From UBA1672 sp050633285 (GTDB taxonomy: Bacteria; Pseudomonadota; Alphaproteobacteria; Micavibrionales; Micavibrionaceae), in the NCBI GenBank assembly GCA_050633285.1, contig JBOEGG010000002.1, positions 471,450-535,449 on the forward strand: 64,000 nt of DNA, given 5' to 3'. Shown in pieces: positions 1-8,555 of the stretch; within the stretch, counting starts at the first letter, position 1; each line of letters begins with the position of its first letter. The notes under the pieces are model-generated. The model saw nothing but the letters and a program-made list of their open reading frames with translations. It did no database searches and was not told the DNA's origin. Both the position numbers and the translations under genes were made by a program.

Positions 1-954
1 GGGAATTATCTTGGCGCGCTAAAAAACTGGGTATCGTTTCAAGATGACCCGCAAGCAGAGTGCCTATATTGTGTTGTTGATTTACATGCGATTACGGCGG
101 ATTATGATCCAACACAGTTAAAACAGGCAACGCGCGAAATTGCTGCGGCTTATATGGCGGCAGGTATTGATCCTGAAAAATCATCCATCTTTGTACAATC
201 GCATGTGCCAGAGCACTCGCAGCTTATGTGGTTGCTTGCCACTATGGCACAAATGGGTAAGTTGCAACGTATGACCCAGTTCAAGGATAAGGCAGGAAAG
301 AATAAAGAGCGCGCAGGTTTAGGGTTGTTTGCATATCCCGTTTTGATGGCGGCAGATATCCTGATCTATAATGCGACACATGTTCCCGTTGGTGAGGATC
401 AAAAACAGCATTTAGAGCTTGCACGTGATTTGGCCTCAACATTTAACACACGTTACAATAAAGAATTCTTTGTTCAGCCTGAACCTGTAATAACAGGGCC
501 TGCACCACGTGTAATGTCTTTGCGTGATGGAACACAAAAGATGAGTAAGTCTGCTGATTCTGATATGACACGCATAAACCTGACCGATGATGCCGACTTG
601 ATTGCAAAGAAGATCAAAAAAGCAAAAACAGACCCTGACCCGCTTCCCGATAATTTAGAGGCATTGGAAGGGCGTGCAGAAGCACTGAACCTTGTAACGC
701 TTTATGCTGCTTTGGCGGACATATCTAAAGAAGAAGTCTTGAAACAATATGCAGGCCAACAGTTCGGAGCATTTAAGCCGGCTCTAACAGAGGTCGCCGT
801 GGCGCACTTAGAACCGATTACGAAACGCATGAATGAATTGCTTGAAAACCCTGATATTGTTGATAAGGCATTGGCAAAAGGCGCTCAAGATGCACGGGCG
901 ATTGCTTCGGGAATATTGGCGGACGTTCATAAAACTATGGGATTTTATCTCTAA
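1..954 (+). CDS. trpS: Tryptophan--tRNA ligase, 5' end outside window
   Basis: Class I aminoacyl-tRNA synthetase charging tRNA-Trp in the cytosol. The reading frame is open from base 1, where it starts inside the N-terminal catalytic domain (GNYLGALKNWV, just after the HIGH-like motif that must lie upstream). 317 codons are visible, close to the whole of a typical 330-350 residue TrpRS. The KMSKS signature is intact at 538-552 and is followed by the usual helical anticodon-binding region. The ATG at 154 is internal and not the true start. No clear terminator follows the stop codon at 954. The identification is secure; only the first few dozen residues are missing. Confidence 0.96.
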   Translation, partial: GNYLGALKNWVSFQDDPQAECLYCVVDLHAITADYDPTQLKQATREIAAAYMAAGIDPEKSSIFVQSHVPEHSQLMWLLATMAQMGKLQRMTQFKDKAGKNKERAGLGLFAYPVLMAADILIYNATHVPVGEDQKQHLELARDLASTFNTRYNKEFFVQPEPVITGPAPRVMSLRDGTQKMSKSADSDMTRINLTDDADLIAKKIKKAKTDPDPLPDNLEALEGRAEALNLVTLYAALADISKEEVLKQYAGQQFGAFKPALTEVAVAHLEPITKRMNELLENPDIVDKALAKGAQDARAIASGILADVHKTMGFYL

Positions 955-1066
955 AGCATTTTGTCTACTGCATTTTTATGTTAGTTTTTAATAAGATGTT
1001 TGCATTTTATTAATTAAAATAGCACAATGTGAACGGAGTTAACTTATCTTAAGGCAGCGTACAATC

Positions 1067-1723
1067 ATGCATTCTTTACTGAAATCAGTCCTTGTCGGTG
1101 CGGCATTCTGTTCTATGGCCGTATCATCTGCAAACGCGGAAGTATTCTTTGTTGAAGATCAGGGGGATCGCTTTACAGTCTCTTTCCCCGATTCATGGCA
1201 ACCCGTGAATAATCAAAAACCGGATGATAAGTTAACTGTTGCTGGCCCCGGCCAATATAATTTCGCCACATGTCGTGTTCGTGTACGCGAAGACCGCCGT
1301 TTTGTAATCTTCCCGGGTAAGTTCGATGGGGATATCCAAAAGGTATCTTTCAGTCGCGAGTTTTGGAATGACTATCTTGGTGAATATAACGATGTCGATG
1401 TCGATGTGTTCAAAGATGGTGCAGGTCTTGGCTTCGGTCACGCAAGCATGACAGAGGCATCCTATGAAACTGCAGAGGGTGCTCTTGTGCGTAAGCGCGG
1501 TATCATGTTCGCATCTCTTTATCATGACCAACTATACGTCGTTGATTGTTCTGCAGAAGAAAGCGTCTATCAAAAATGGCGCCAAACATTTGTAGGTATT
1601 ATAAAATCTGTAGATTTCAAAAAAGTAACGCATGAGCGTTCAAATGGACATTACAGAGACTTTCAGGGTGACACTAAAGTTGAAGTAAATGGCCCAAGAG
1701 AGCTAGATAAACATAAATTGTAG
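1067..1723 (+). CDS. Secreted protein of unknown function with signal peptide
   Basis: 218 residues. Residues 1-24 look like a Sec signal peptide with cleavage after SANA, so the mature protein is probably periplasmic. The mature part opens with a pattern (DRFTVSFPDSWQ) resembling the beginning of PsbP/Mog1-like folds, in which a strand is followed by FP.W. That similarity is my inference and not a confident family call. Two cysteines (FATCRV and VVDCSA) could form a disulfide. The protein has no transmembrane segment after the signal and no catalytic motif I recognise. It stands alone between trpS and the TauE operon, with about 110 bases before it and 160 after. Confidence 0.7.
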   Translation: MHSLLKSVLVGAAFCSMAVSSANAEVFFVEDQGDRFTVSFPDSWQPVNNQKPDDKLTVAGPGQYNFATCRVRVREDRRFVIFPGKFDGDIQKVSFSREFWNDYLGEYNDVDVDVFKDGAGLGFGHASMTEASYETAEGALVRKRGIMFASLYHDQLYVVDCSAEESVYQKWRQTFVGIIKSVDFKKVTHERSNGHYRDFQGDTKVEVNGPRELDKHKL

Positions 1724-1851
1724 AAAATAATACGTTTCCACTTTTGATTATCACTTGTCTATATGTTGTTTACACATTGATTTATTGATGTTTTCTCAGC
1801 ACTGTTTTTCTGTAAAACACTTAGGTTATACGAAGTTTTTTAATTTTTATA

Positions 1852-1864
1852 CCTGATAATCAGG
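1852..1864. promoter_or_regulatory. 13-base perfect palindrome upstream of the TauE/SafE gene
   Basis: CCTGAT-A-ATCAGG reads the same on both strands and ends 16 bases before the ATG at 1881, just ahead of the ribosome binding site. Its position suits an operator or the end of a promoter. No specific regulator can be named from sequence alone. Confidence 0.35.
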
Positions 1865-1880
1865 GCGTGAAGGTATGTAA

Positions 1881-2792
1881 ATGCAGATCTATCTGCCTAT
1901 AGCGGAAATGAGCATCGCGATAGAATATATATTTATTCTCGGTGCTTTTGTTGGTTTCATTTCCGGTGTTTTTGGTGTTGGTGGCGGTTTCCTTACGACA
2001 CCTCTTTTAATTTTCATGGGAATACCATCTGCTGTGGCTGTTGGGACACAGGGAAGCCAACTTGTAGCATCCGGAATGAATGGTGTTATGGGGTATTGGC
2101 GACGCGGCCAAGTCGACTTCTTGGTTGGCACGATAATGTTGGTTGGTGGTGTTATAGGCTCTGTCACGGGGATCATATTCTTTCAGTTCATAAAATATCT
2201 GGGTCAAATTGACCTTATTATTTCCCTGCTTTATATCGTCTTGCTTGGTTCTATTGGGATTATGATGCTATTTGAAAGCGTCTTCACAATGTTTAAGAAG
2301 AAAACCGTACGCTCGGAATTTAATAGGTTAAAGTCCCCGTCTTTAATATCGCGCTTACCATACAAAATGCGTTTCCCACGCTCAAAACTCTATATCAGCG
2401 TCTTTGTGCCCGGAATAATTGGTTTCGTGAGTGGTTTTCTTGTGTCGACGATGGGGGTCGGTGGTGGTTTCCTTCTGGTTCCGGCAATGATCTACATATT
2501 AGGTATGCCACCTTTGTTGGTTGCAGGAACATCTCTTTTTCAAATTATATTTACAAGTGCTTTCGCCACTGTCATGCATGCAACAGTGAGTAATAGCGTT
2601 GATATCCTTCTTGCAATATTCTTAATTCTGGGTGGTGTTATTGGGGCGCAAATAGGGGTTGTTGTTTCCAAAAAGGTAACAGGCGCGCGTGCCCGTGTTA
2701 TTCTTGCGATGTTGGTGTTAGGTGTGTGTGTTCAATTAGGCATACAACTCTTTTTGCACCCATCTGAACTTTTCGTGATGATGGTGAAATGA
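1881..2792 (+). CDS. TauE/SafE family membrane permease
   Basis: 303-residue polytopic membrane protein of the TauE/SafE (formerly DUF81) family, which exports sulfite, sulfoacetate or related organic anions. The typical duplicated architecture is visible: each half begins with a glycine-rich membrane segment (FGVGGGFLTTPLL near residue 32 and MGVGGGFLLVPAM near residue 190), joined by a cytoplasmic basic loop. A purine-rich site (GAAGG at 1869-1873) lies 7 bases before the ATG. The stop overlaps the next start by 4 bases (ATGA), and the partner is a TIGR02186-type protein. This pair is recurrent in alphaproteobacteria, which suggests a joint transport role. The substrate is unknown. Confidence 0.9.
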   Translation: MQIYLPIAEMSIAIEYIFILGAFVGFISGVFGVGGGFLTTPLLIFMGIPSAVAVGTQGSQLVASGMNGVMGYWRRGQVDFLVGTIMLVGGVIGSVTGIIFFQFIKYLGQIDLIISLLYIVLLGSIGIMMLFESVFTMFKKKTVRSEFNRLKSPSLISRLPYKMRFPRSKLYISVFVPGIIGFVSGFLVSTMGVGGGFLLVPAMIYILGMPPLLVAGTSLFQIIFTSAFATVMHATVSNSVDILLAIFLILGGVIGAQIGVVVSKKVTGARARVILAMLVLGVCVQLGIQLFLHPSELFVMMVK

Positions 2793-3547
2793 TGTTCAGG
2801 TTTCTTACAATATTCACCGTAATAGCCTTTTTTCCAATATCTACTTATGCGGACTCAGATATGCTCGCAGTAGAAATCGCAAGCGATCATATTGATGTCA
2901 CTGTTGGGTTCAATGGTTCATCAATTGAGTTGTTTGGTGATAGGAGAGATAGTAACGCGCACATAGCAATTGTCGTTGAAGGCCCTCGTAAAACAGTAAC
3001 AATTTGGCAAAAGAGCCGTGTTATGGGGGCATGGGTTAATAGGCACTACACGCGTTTTGATAAGTTTCCGGTATATTATCATCACGCCTCCAGCTTACCT
3101 GATGAGGGAGTAGAAGGCTTAAATGCAGTCTTGTTAGAGAATGGTATAGGCCATAAGGGTTTATTGCATAAGCAAAAAGACAAAGTGAAAAGCTCAAATA
3201 AAAAAGAAAATGAGTTTTATAAGGCATTGATTATTAAAAATATTAAGGCCGGAGTTTTTTTCGATAAGCCTGCTGAAATAACATTCCTGAATGATAACTT
3301 CTTTCGTGCAAGTTTTTCTATTCCACCATCTGCACCAACGGGTGAATATAAAATACATAGCTACATGATTGATAACAAAGGAAAAGTGATAGAGAAAACA
3401 TTAGATATGTTAAAAGTAGAGCAGGTTGGTCTGAACGCTTTTGTATTTAAATCAGCAAGAGATTATAGTCTTATATACGCATTACTATGTATCTCGCTGG
3501 CGATGTTTTCCGGCTGGTTAGTCAGTGTATTACGGGTAAGGCCATAG
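2789..3547 (+). CDS. TIGR02186 / Alph_Pro_TM family membrane-anchored protein
   Basis: 252 residues. It has an N-terminal signal peptide (about residues 1-21), a soluble periplasmic region starting with LAVEIASDHIDVTVGFNG, and a C-terminal membrane anchor (about residues 226-247) followed by a short basic tail. The opening (strand-rich, containing IELFGDRR) and the C-terminal anchor match my memory of the alphaproteobacterial family TIGR02186 (Alph_Pro_TM), which has no established function. It is translationally coupled to the TauE/SafE permease by an ATGA overlap, so the protein may act as a periplasmic partner of that transporter. The middle region is lysine- and asparagine-rich. Confidence 0.8.
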   Translation: MMFRFLTIFTVIAFFPISTYADSDMLAVEIASDHIDVTVGFNGSSIELFGDRRDSNAHIAIVVEGPRKTVTIWQKSRVMGAWVNRHYTRFDKFPVYYHHASSLPDEGVEGLNAVLLENGIGHKGLLHKQKDKVKSSNKKENEFYKALIIKNIKAGVFFDKPAEITFLNDNFFRASFSIPPSAPTGEYKIHSYMIDNKGKVIEKTLDMLKVEQVGLNAFVFKSARDYSLIYALLCISLAMFSGWLVSVLRVRP

Positions 3548-3566
3548 TGCCGAAATGGAGTGTTCG

Positions 3567-4043
3567 ATGCAAAATGAAACTGAAATGAACAAAAAGGGTG
3601 GTGTTTTCCTCGTCGTGGTCGATGGTACCATTGAGTGTCAGGCCGCCGTAGACTATGCATGTAAATTCGCAAATGCCAGTGGCGGTTACGTTGCGCTTCT
3701 AAACGTAATGGAAGAAGTGGTTGTACAAAATTGGCATAATGTTGAAAAGCGCGTTAAACGTGAGTTGAGGGATGTGTCAGAGCAAATGGTCTGGGATGCC
3801 TCAGGACGTGTTTTACAAAACACAGGAAAAATCCCAATGATTTGTATCGAAGAAGGGGATCGAGCAAATCAGATTCTGGAAACCTTGCAAAGCAATCCTA
3901 ATATTGTAGCATTGGTGCTCGCCGCGGCAGAATCGTCTAACCCTGGCCCATTAGTTACATATTTTGCAGGTAAAGGGCTTTTGCAAATTCCGGTTCCGCT
4001 TATGGTAATACCTGGGAATCTGCAACCAATCAGCAACACTTGA
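3567..4043 (+). CDS. Universal stress protein (UspA family)
   Basis: About 158 residues with the Usp fold pattern: FLVVVDGTIECQAAVDYACKFA at the N-terminus and a C-terminal region ending GLLQIPVPLMVIPG. In ATP-binding Usps the C-terminal motif is G-x2-G-x9-G-(S/T). Here the corresponding stretch (EEGDRANQILETL, then LAAAESSNPGPLVTYFAGKG) is only loosely similar, so nucleotide binding is uncertain. An upstream ATG at 3555 is in frame but lacks a ribosome site. The ATG at 3567 has GGAG at 3557-3560 with 6-base spacing and was preferred. It lies 19 bases after the TIGR02186 gene and is probably cotranscribed with it. Confidence 0.82.
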   Translation: MQNETEMNKKGGVFLVVVDGTIECQAAVDYACKFANASGGYVALLNVMEEVVVQNWHNVEKRVKRELRDVSEQMVWDASGRVLQNTGKIPMICIEEGDRANQILETLQSNPNIVALVLAAAESSNPGPLVTYFAGKGLLQIPVPLMVIPGNLQPISNT

Positions 4044-4106
4044 TTAGATGTGGCTAGAGGTCTATAACGCTCTTGAGGTTGATAAGTAGATCAAAAAGGA
4101 ACATCG

Positions 4107-4661
4107 ATGTTTATACAAACAGAAGAAACCCCTAATCCGGCAACAATTAAGTTTCTCCCCGGTCAGACTATTCTAGAAGACGGCACCATGGATTTTACAT
4201 CCTCTGCCAACTCTTCAAATTCGCCGCTTGCATTACGTTTATTCGGCATTGTCGGCGTAACACGTGTTTTTTTCTCGGGCAATTTTGTATCTGTTAGTAA
4301 GGCTGATGATACAGACTGGTCAATGTTAAAGCCAATGGTACTGGCGGTATTAATGGAACACCTTTCCACCGGACAGCCAATCATTCTGCAATCTGTAGAA
4401 GCGCAAGGGGAAGAACAAGTTGATGATGAAATCACTGCGCAAATTAAAGAACTCTTGGATGAGCGAGTGCGCCCAATGGTCGCAATGGATGGTGGAGATA
4501 TAGTCTTTGATCGTTTTGAAGATGGTATCGTGTACTTACAGATGAGGGGAGCCTGCTCAGGTTGTCCAAGTTCAACAGCAACACTGAAAGTCGGAATCGA
4601 AAATATGTTGAAACATTACCTCCCAGAAGTTATTGAAGTCAGACCGGCACAAGAGTATTAG
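4107..4661 (+). CDS. NfuA/NifU-type iron-sulfur cluster carrier
   Basis: 184 residues in two domains. The N-terminal Nfu_N domain (residues 1 to about 88) begins MFIQTEETPNPATIKFLPG, and the C-terminal NifU domain (from about residue 107) carries the cluster-binding CxxC in GACSGCPSS. Proteins of this architecture are A-type-like carriers that bind a 4Fe-4S cluster at a dimer interface and deliver it to apo-enzymes; the mitochondrial NFU1 has the same layout. A good ribosome site (AAAAAGGA) precedes the ATG. The stop is followed after 2 bases by tsaB. Clients in this window that need Fe-S clusters include IlvD. Confidence 0.93.
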   Translation: MFIQTEETPNPATIKFLPGQTILEDGTMDFTSSANSSNSPLALRLFGIVGVTRVFFSGNFVSVSKADDTDWSMLKPMVLAVLMEHLSTGQPIILQSVEAQGEEQVDDEITAQIKELLDERVRPMVAMDGGDIVFDRFEDGIVYLQMRGACSGCPSSTATLKVGIENMLKHYLPEVIEVRPAQEY

Positions 4662-4663
4662 GA

Positions 4664-5389
4664 ATGTTAGTACTTTCAATTGATAGCGCAATGAATGGGT
4701 GTTCAGTTGGTCTGTATGATGATAAAAGCGGAGCAATTGACACCTTATCATATGAAATGACACGTGGGCAGGCCGAACATTTGATGCCCATGATTGATAG
4801 TATTATACATAACAATAGTTTAAAGTATTCAGATATTGATTTTATTGTCGTTACAAAAGGGCCGGGGGCTTTTACCGGAATGCGTATAGGTCTATCGACA
4901 GCAAAATCTCTGGGGCTTGCTTTAAATATACCTGTTATAGGAATTGATACATTTCGCGCTATTCTCCAAACATATTTACAACAACAGCCAAAAGATAGCA
5001 TATCGCGTTATGGTGTTCTTCTAGAGACAAAACGTCAGGATTTTTATTTTCAAATGTTTGAGGGGAAAAATTATACGGCATGTTCTGACCCCATAGCAGC
5101 CAAAGAAGATGAAATTATAGGTATGATTAATATGCCAATAATTATAATAGGAGATGCGAGTGAGCGTTTCATCTCAGTTTCAAAAAAACAAAGTGATTAT
5201 ATAACCCATAAAAAAATCATGTTACCTGACCCTATCGCTACGGCATCTTATTTTGTTGATATTAAAGGAAAAAATGAAGGTGCGTGTCTGGAGTGTACGC
5301 CTTTTTATATTCGTGAACCTGATGTCAGCACACCAAAAAGAGCTGTTCGTAAGATTGGCGGTTCAAAAGAAAATGATAGTAGAGGTTGA
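4664..5389 (+). CDS. tsaB: tRNA threonylcarbamoyladenosine biosynthesis protein TsaB
   Basis: 241 residues of the ASKHA-fold family. TsaB dimerises with TsaD to make t6A37 on tRNAs that read ANN codons. Visible signatures are the N-terminal LSIDSAMNGCSVGLYD, the central VTKGPGAFTGMRIGLSTAKSLGLA, and the C-terminal CTPFYIREPDV that precedes the TsaD-family end. TsaB lacks catalysis itself. The gene starts 2 bases after nfuA and ends the operon. In many alphaproteobacteria rimI follows tsaB, but here the next gene is a MucR regulator and no rimI is visible. Confidence 0.92.
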   Translation: MLVLSIDSAMNGCSVGLYDDKSGAIDTLSYEMTRGQAEHLMPMIDSIIHNNSLKYSDIDFIVVTKGPGAFTGMRIGLSTAKSLGLALNIPVIGIDTFRAILQTYLQQQPKDSISRYGVLLETKRQDFYFQMFEGKNYTACSDPIAAKEDEIIGMINMPIIIIGDASERFISVSKKQSDYITHKKIMLPDPIATASYFVDIKGKNEGACLECTPFYIREPDVSTPKRAVRKIGGSKENDSRG

Positions 5390-5411
5390 ATTTTGTTTTA
5401 TTTACTTGAGA

Positions 5412-5438
5412 TTGACAAAAATCTGTGTATTTTATGAT
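5412..5438 (+). promoter_or_regulatory. Probable promoter of mucR
   Basis: TTGACA at 5412-5417 and TATGAT at 5433-5438, spaced 15 bases apart, form a good sigma-70-type promoter. It lies between tsaB and the regulator start at 5509, giving a leader of about 65 bases. A CCTGATAAT string just downstream resembles one arm of the palindrome at 1852. Confidence 0.5.
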
Positions 5439-5508
5439 GCCTGATAATTGTGGTGGCGCCAACGAAGGTGTATTGGAACCATCTTAAAGTAAGAAAGTTT
5501 AAAGCGTA

Positions 5509-5919
5509 ATGAGTGAAGATACAAATAATGACGATTTGTTGGCGTTAACTACTAAGGTTGTATCGTCGTATGTGTCAAACAATACAGTTTCTGTGGATGA
5601 TATTCCCGTAATCATAGAAAAGGTTCATACAGCCTTGAGTAATGTAGGTAATGAAGAGGCCTCTGCTGCCAACAGACCTCAGCCAGCTGTACCGATTAAA
5701 CGATCAATTACACCGGATCATTTGATTTGCCTGGAAGATGGTAAAAAACTAAAAATGTTAAAACGTCATTTGAAAACGGCATATAATATGACACCGGAAG
5801 AATATCGTGAGCGTTGGGGGCTTCCTGCTGATTACCCAATGGTTGCACCCAACTATGCTATTCGTCGTAGTAAATTGGCAAAAGACATCGGTCTTGGAAC
5901 CAGAAATGCACAGCAGTAA
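5509..5919 (+). CDS. MucR/Ros family transcriptional regulator
   Basis: 136 residues. The N-terminus is a variable segment (oligomerisation in the family) and the C-terminal half is the MucR domain: ITPDHLICLEDGKKLKMLK, then RHLKTAYNMTPEEYRERWGLP. MucR proteins bind AT-rich DNA and act as H-NS-like silencers of envelope, motility and cell-cycle genes in alphaproteobacteria. The zinc-finger positions read Cys74-x2-Asp77-x9-His87 and then Tyr92 where Ros has the second His. The finger is therefore partly degenerate, like some Mesorhizobium loti Ml proteins reported to fold without zinc. It is monocistronic with its own promoter. Confidence 0.92.
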   Translation: MSEDTNNDDLLALTTKVVSSYVSNNTVSVDDIPVIIEKVHTALSNVGNEEASAANRPQPAVPIKRSITPDHLICLEDGKKLKMLKRHLKTAYNMTPEEYRERWGLPADYPMVAPNYAIRRSKLAKDIGLGTRNAQQ

Positions 5920-5928
5920 TAGTTACCC

Positions 5929-6765
5929 CTATCCGTTTAACTCTTCGGCGCGTTTTTTTGCGTGCTGAAGCGCTCCATCAAATATATTTTGAAACTCCCC
6001 ATCCATTAACTTTTCTAGCGCGGCTTGCGTCGTTCCACCCGGACTTGTAACATTCTCTCTTAATGTTGATGCGCTTAATTGTTGCTCTGTCTCTGCCAAA
6101 GCGGCACTACCAATAACTGTTTGGCGTGCCAGTGACATTGCCATATCTTTATCCAAGCCGAGTTTCTCACCGGCATTGGCCATAACCTCAATAAGATAGA
6201 AAATATACGCAGGACCACTACCTGATAGTGCGGTGACAGCATCCATTAACGCTTCATCTTCAATCCAAAGTGACTGTCCAGTGCTTTGTAATAGCTTATT
6301 TGCCATGAGTTTTTGTTGATCTGATACAAGTGTATTTGAAACAGAAACGCTCATCCCTTTTCCAATAGCTGCTGGTGTATTGGGCATAGTCCTTATTATG
6401 GCTGTGTTTGAACCTAAAAAGCGTCTTAATGTATGAATAGTTTGACCCGCAGCAATAGACAGAAAAACAGGCAGGCTTGCAGAGGCGCTCACCTCTATGC
6501 TTTTTAAAGATCCTTCCAAAGTCTGTGGTTTTACGGCAAGGACAACAATATCACTTTCTAAAGAAGTGCTTGTTAAGCTTTGGCAATATGACACGCGGGT
6601 ATCATTCGCAGTACCGTCAATCTTAACTGGTGAGGGGTCAATGACATTCACATGCTCTATCAAGTCATCATTAAGCCACGAGCGAAGCATCGCGCTCCCC
6701 ATTTTACCGCACCCAATAAGTGTAACTCTATACCGGGTTTGTAAAGAGGAGGGCGTGTCATTCAT
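5929..6765 (-). CDS. proC: Pyrroline-5-carboxylate reductase
   Basis: 278 residues. It catalyses the last step of proline synthesis, NAD(P)H-dependent reduction of 1-pyrroline-5-carboxylate. The N-terminal Rossmann motif (LIGCGKMGSAMLRSWL) and the C-terminal dimerisation domain with ALSGSGPAYIFYLIEVMANAGEKLG and TSPGGTTQAAL are intact, matching the P5CR signature. The length is typical (about 270). The start has AAAGG upstream and lies 17 bases after the YbjN gene on the minus strand, so the two are probably cotranscribed. It converges on mucR, with only 9 bases between the stop codons and no terminator hairpin. Confidence 0.96.
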   Translation of the reverse strand: MNDTPSSLQTRYRVTLIGCGKMGSAMLRSWLNDDLIEHVNVIDPSPVKIDGTANDTRVSYCQSLTSTSLESDIVVLAVKPQTLEGSLKSIEVSASASLPVFLSIAAGQTIHTLRRFLGSNTAIIRTMPNTPAAIGKGMSVSVSNTLVSDQQKLMANKLLQSTGQSLWIEDEALMDAVTALSGSGPAYIFYLIEVMANAGEKLGLDKDMAMSLARQTVIGSAALAETEQQLSASTLRENVTSPGGTTQAALEKLMDGEFQNIFDGALQHAKKRAEELNG

Positions 6766-6782
6766 ACTATATGACCTTTCGG

Positions 6783-7289
6783 TTAAGATTCACCTTCTGT
6801 ATCCATCAAAGCAAATGACAAGATTTGTGAATCAAGTTGTTTGTCTTCCGAGAGTAAATGGAAAACGGCCTGATAGCGTTCACATAGGCTAAGTGATATA
6901 TCGACAAGGTCTTCCACATTTTCATATCCATGACGACCGCTATGCCCTCTTAGAAGGGATGTTTGCCTAAAGCATGGTGCAGATGTTTCTTTTCTGATTT
7001 CGAAGTGACCCATCCAAAGCTCTTCATTGATGTCCATTAATGTATTTGCAGCAAGTTCAAGGTTTTGCTTTGCAACACTCATATCATATAAACAACAAAG
7101 CTGAAGCGCATTCATTTGCTCTTGCCATACGAATACCAAACGGTAACTACAAGATTTGCCCGCAACTTCAACAAGGATTTCATCGTGGTTCATACGACTA
7201 TAGACCCAATTATGATCGTTAAGAACGTCCTCTACACAATCAATTGGATTGATGCTTGTGTCTTCATGAATTTCAATTTGATCTGTCAT
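6783..7289 (-). CDS. YbjN domain-containing protein
   Basis: 168 residues, no signal peptide. The sequence fits the YbjN family (a fold like type III secretion chaperones): an N-terminal ..NPIDCVEDVLNDHNWVYSRMNHDEILVEV segment, a beta-rich centre with LVFVWQEQMNALQLCC, and the helical LAANTLMDINEELWMGHFEI motif that is strongly conserved in alphaproteobacterial members. The molecular role is unknown; E. coli YbjN is linked to stress and motility. It sits between the UbiK-like gene and proC in one minus-strand unit, an arrangement that recurs in alphaproteobacteria in my recollection. Confidence 0.85.
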   Translation of the reverse strand: MTDQIEIHEDTSINPIDCVEDVLNDHNWVYSRMNHDEILVEVAGKSCSYRLVFVWQEQMNALQLCCLYDMSVAKQNLELAANTLMDINEELWMGHFEIRKETSAPCFRQTSLLRGHSGRHGYENVEDLVDISLSLCERYQAVFHLLSEDKQLDSQILSFALMDTEGES

Positions 7290-7334
7290 ATCGGGTCCCT
7301 ATGATATAAAAGCTATTGTATTTTTAAATCGAGA

Positions 7335-7607
7335 TTACTCAGGTTTTGATGCGATTTTATCTTCTAAAATGGATAAACGTTTTTTGAGCTTTTCCTGCTC
7401 TTCACGGCTTTCAATGAGCATTGCTTCTAAACGTTCAAAATTTTCTCTGGGTACAAGGTCAATGTCCTGTGCAATATCGTCAATTCTTGTTCTGAGCGTG
7501 TCTTTGGCGTGCTTACCTGCATCATTAAGTAAGCCCGCAGCACCGCCTGCAACACGCGCAACATCATCCATGATTTTTTCACGTTTAGAGATCATTATTT
7601 TTTCCAT
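7335..7607 (-). CDS. UbiK / BMFP-domain accessory factor
   Basis: 90 residues. The amphipathic N-terminal helix (DDVARVAGGAAGLLNDAGK) and the C-terminal coiled coil (RENFERLEAMLIESREEQEK onward) match the BMFP/UbiK family. UbiK assists aerobic ubiquinone synthesis and binds membranes; the Brucella homologue was described as membrane fusogenic. The start is ambiguous: ATG at 7607, or ATG at 7595 (four residues in), which has a better placed GGA. It begins the minus-strand unit with YbjN and proC and is divergent from lgt. Confidence 0.82.
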   Translation of the reverse strand: MEKIMISKREKIMDDVARVAGGAAGLLNDAGKHAKDTLRTRIDDIAQDIDLVPRENFERLEAMLIESREEQEKLKKRLSILEDKIASKPE

Positions 7608-7754
7608 CTGAGAACGGACTCATAGCACGAGATTAAATGATAAGGCAAGGGCTTTTGGTGCAATAAAAAAAGATAAATGTGCATGAAAATAAAAGCCGGA
7701 TTTTATGTACTGAAAGGCTTTATTTTTAGGCTATATCACGGTAAACCATAGGAC

Positions 7755-8555
7755 ATGGAACATATTGTCTTACAAATCGATCCTGTTGCTTTTGCAATTG
7801 GACCACTGGTTATTCGTTGGTATGCTTTGGCGTATTTAGCTGGTTTTTTAATTGGATGGAAATATTGTTCCGTTTTAGTTTCACGGGATAGCAAAAAAGA
7901 AATTGATAAAGAAAATATTGCAGATTTCCTGACATGGGCAATTATCGGCGTTATTATTGGTGGTCGTCTCGGTTATGTTTTGTTCTATAATCTTGATTAT
8001 TATCTTTCTGAACCTACAGAAATTTTTAAAATATGGAATGGCGGAATGTCTTTCCATGGCGGCCTTCTTGGCGTTATGGTGTCGCTTATTCTCTATACTA
8101 AACTAAATAAACTCCCATTATTCAAACTCTCTGACGTTGTCTGTGCCGCCGCACCAATAGGATTGTTTTTTGGTCGTATAGCTAATTTCGTAAATGGTGA
8201 ACTATATGGCATGCCCACAGATGCAAAATGGGGGATAATATTTCCCGGTGGCGGCGATGTGCCGCGCCACCCCAGTCAATTATACGAAGCCGTGTTAGAA
8301 GGTATTGTACTCTTTATAATAGTTTGGTTTGTGGTGCGCAGCCCTAATGTCAAAGTAGGGACGGCTTCGGGTGTTTTCTTAATTGGTTATGGTTTGTTTC
8401 GCGCTCTTGTTGAATTTGTGCGTGTTCCGGATGCGCAAATTGGCCTAATTGGTGGTGTCATCTCTATGGGGCAAATATTATGCTTGCCGATGATCATCCT
8501 TGGTGCACTAATTGTATTTTTGGCTCATCAAGGACGCTTATATAAGGCAAAATAA
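7755..8555 (+). CDS. lgt: Phosphatidylglycerol--prolipoprotein diacylglyceryl transferase
   Basis: 266 residues, seven predicted membrane helices. Lgt adds the diacylglyceryl group to the lipobox cysteine of prelipoproteins at the inner membrane. Visible family motifs are IRWYALAYLAGFLIGW, MSFHGGLLGV with the conserved His, the signature GRIANFVNGELYG, and RHPSQLYEA. The ribosome site is weak (AGGA lies directly against the ATG), but no later start would keep the first helix. The stop codon abuts the next start, forming an operon with the methyltransferase and pgeF genes. Its substrates in this window include the lipobox proteins at 14253, 25494 and 27711. Confidence 0.96.
   Translation: MEHIVLQIDPVAFAIGPLVIRWYALAYLAGFLIGWKYCSVLVSRDSKKEIDKENIADFLTWAIIGVIIGGRLGYVLFYNLDYYLSEPTEIFKIWNGGMSFHGGLLGVMVSLILYTKLNKLPLFKLSDVVCAAAPIGLFFGRIANFVNGELYGMPTDAKWGIIFPGGGDVPRHPSQLYEAVLEGIVLFIIVWFVVRSPNVKVGTASGVFLIGYGLFRALVEFVRVPDAQIGLIGGVISMGQILCLPMIILGALIVFLAHQGRLYKAK

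Noticed and set aside
5441..5485. GGCGCC-centred segment between tsaB and mucR as a small RNA
   Set aside because: Only a six-base palindrome is present, with no extended pairing and no match to SRP, 6S or tmRNA patterns.
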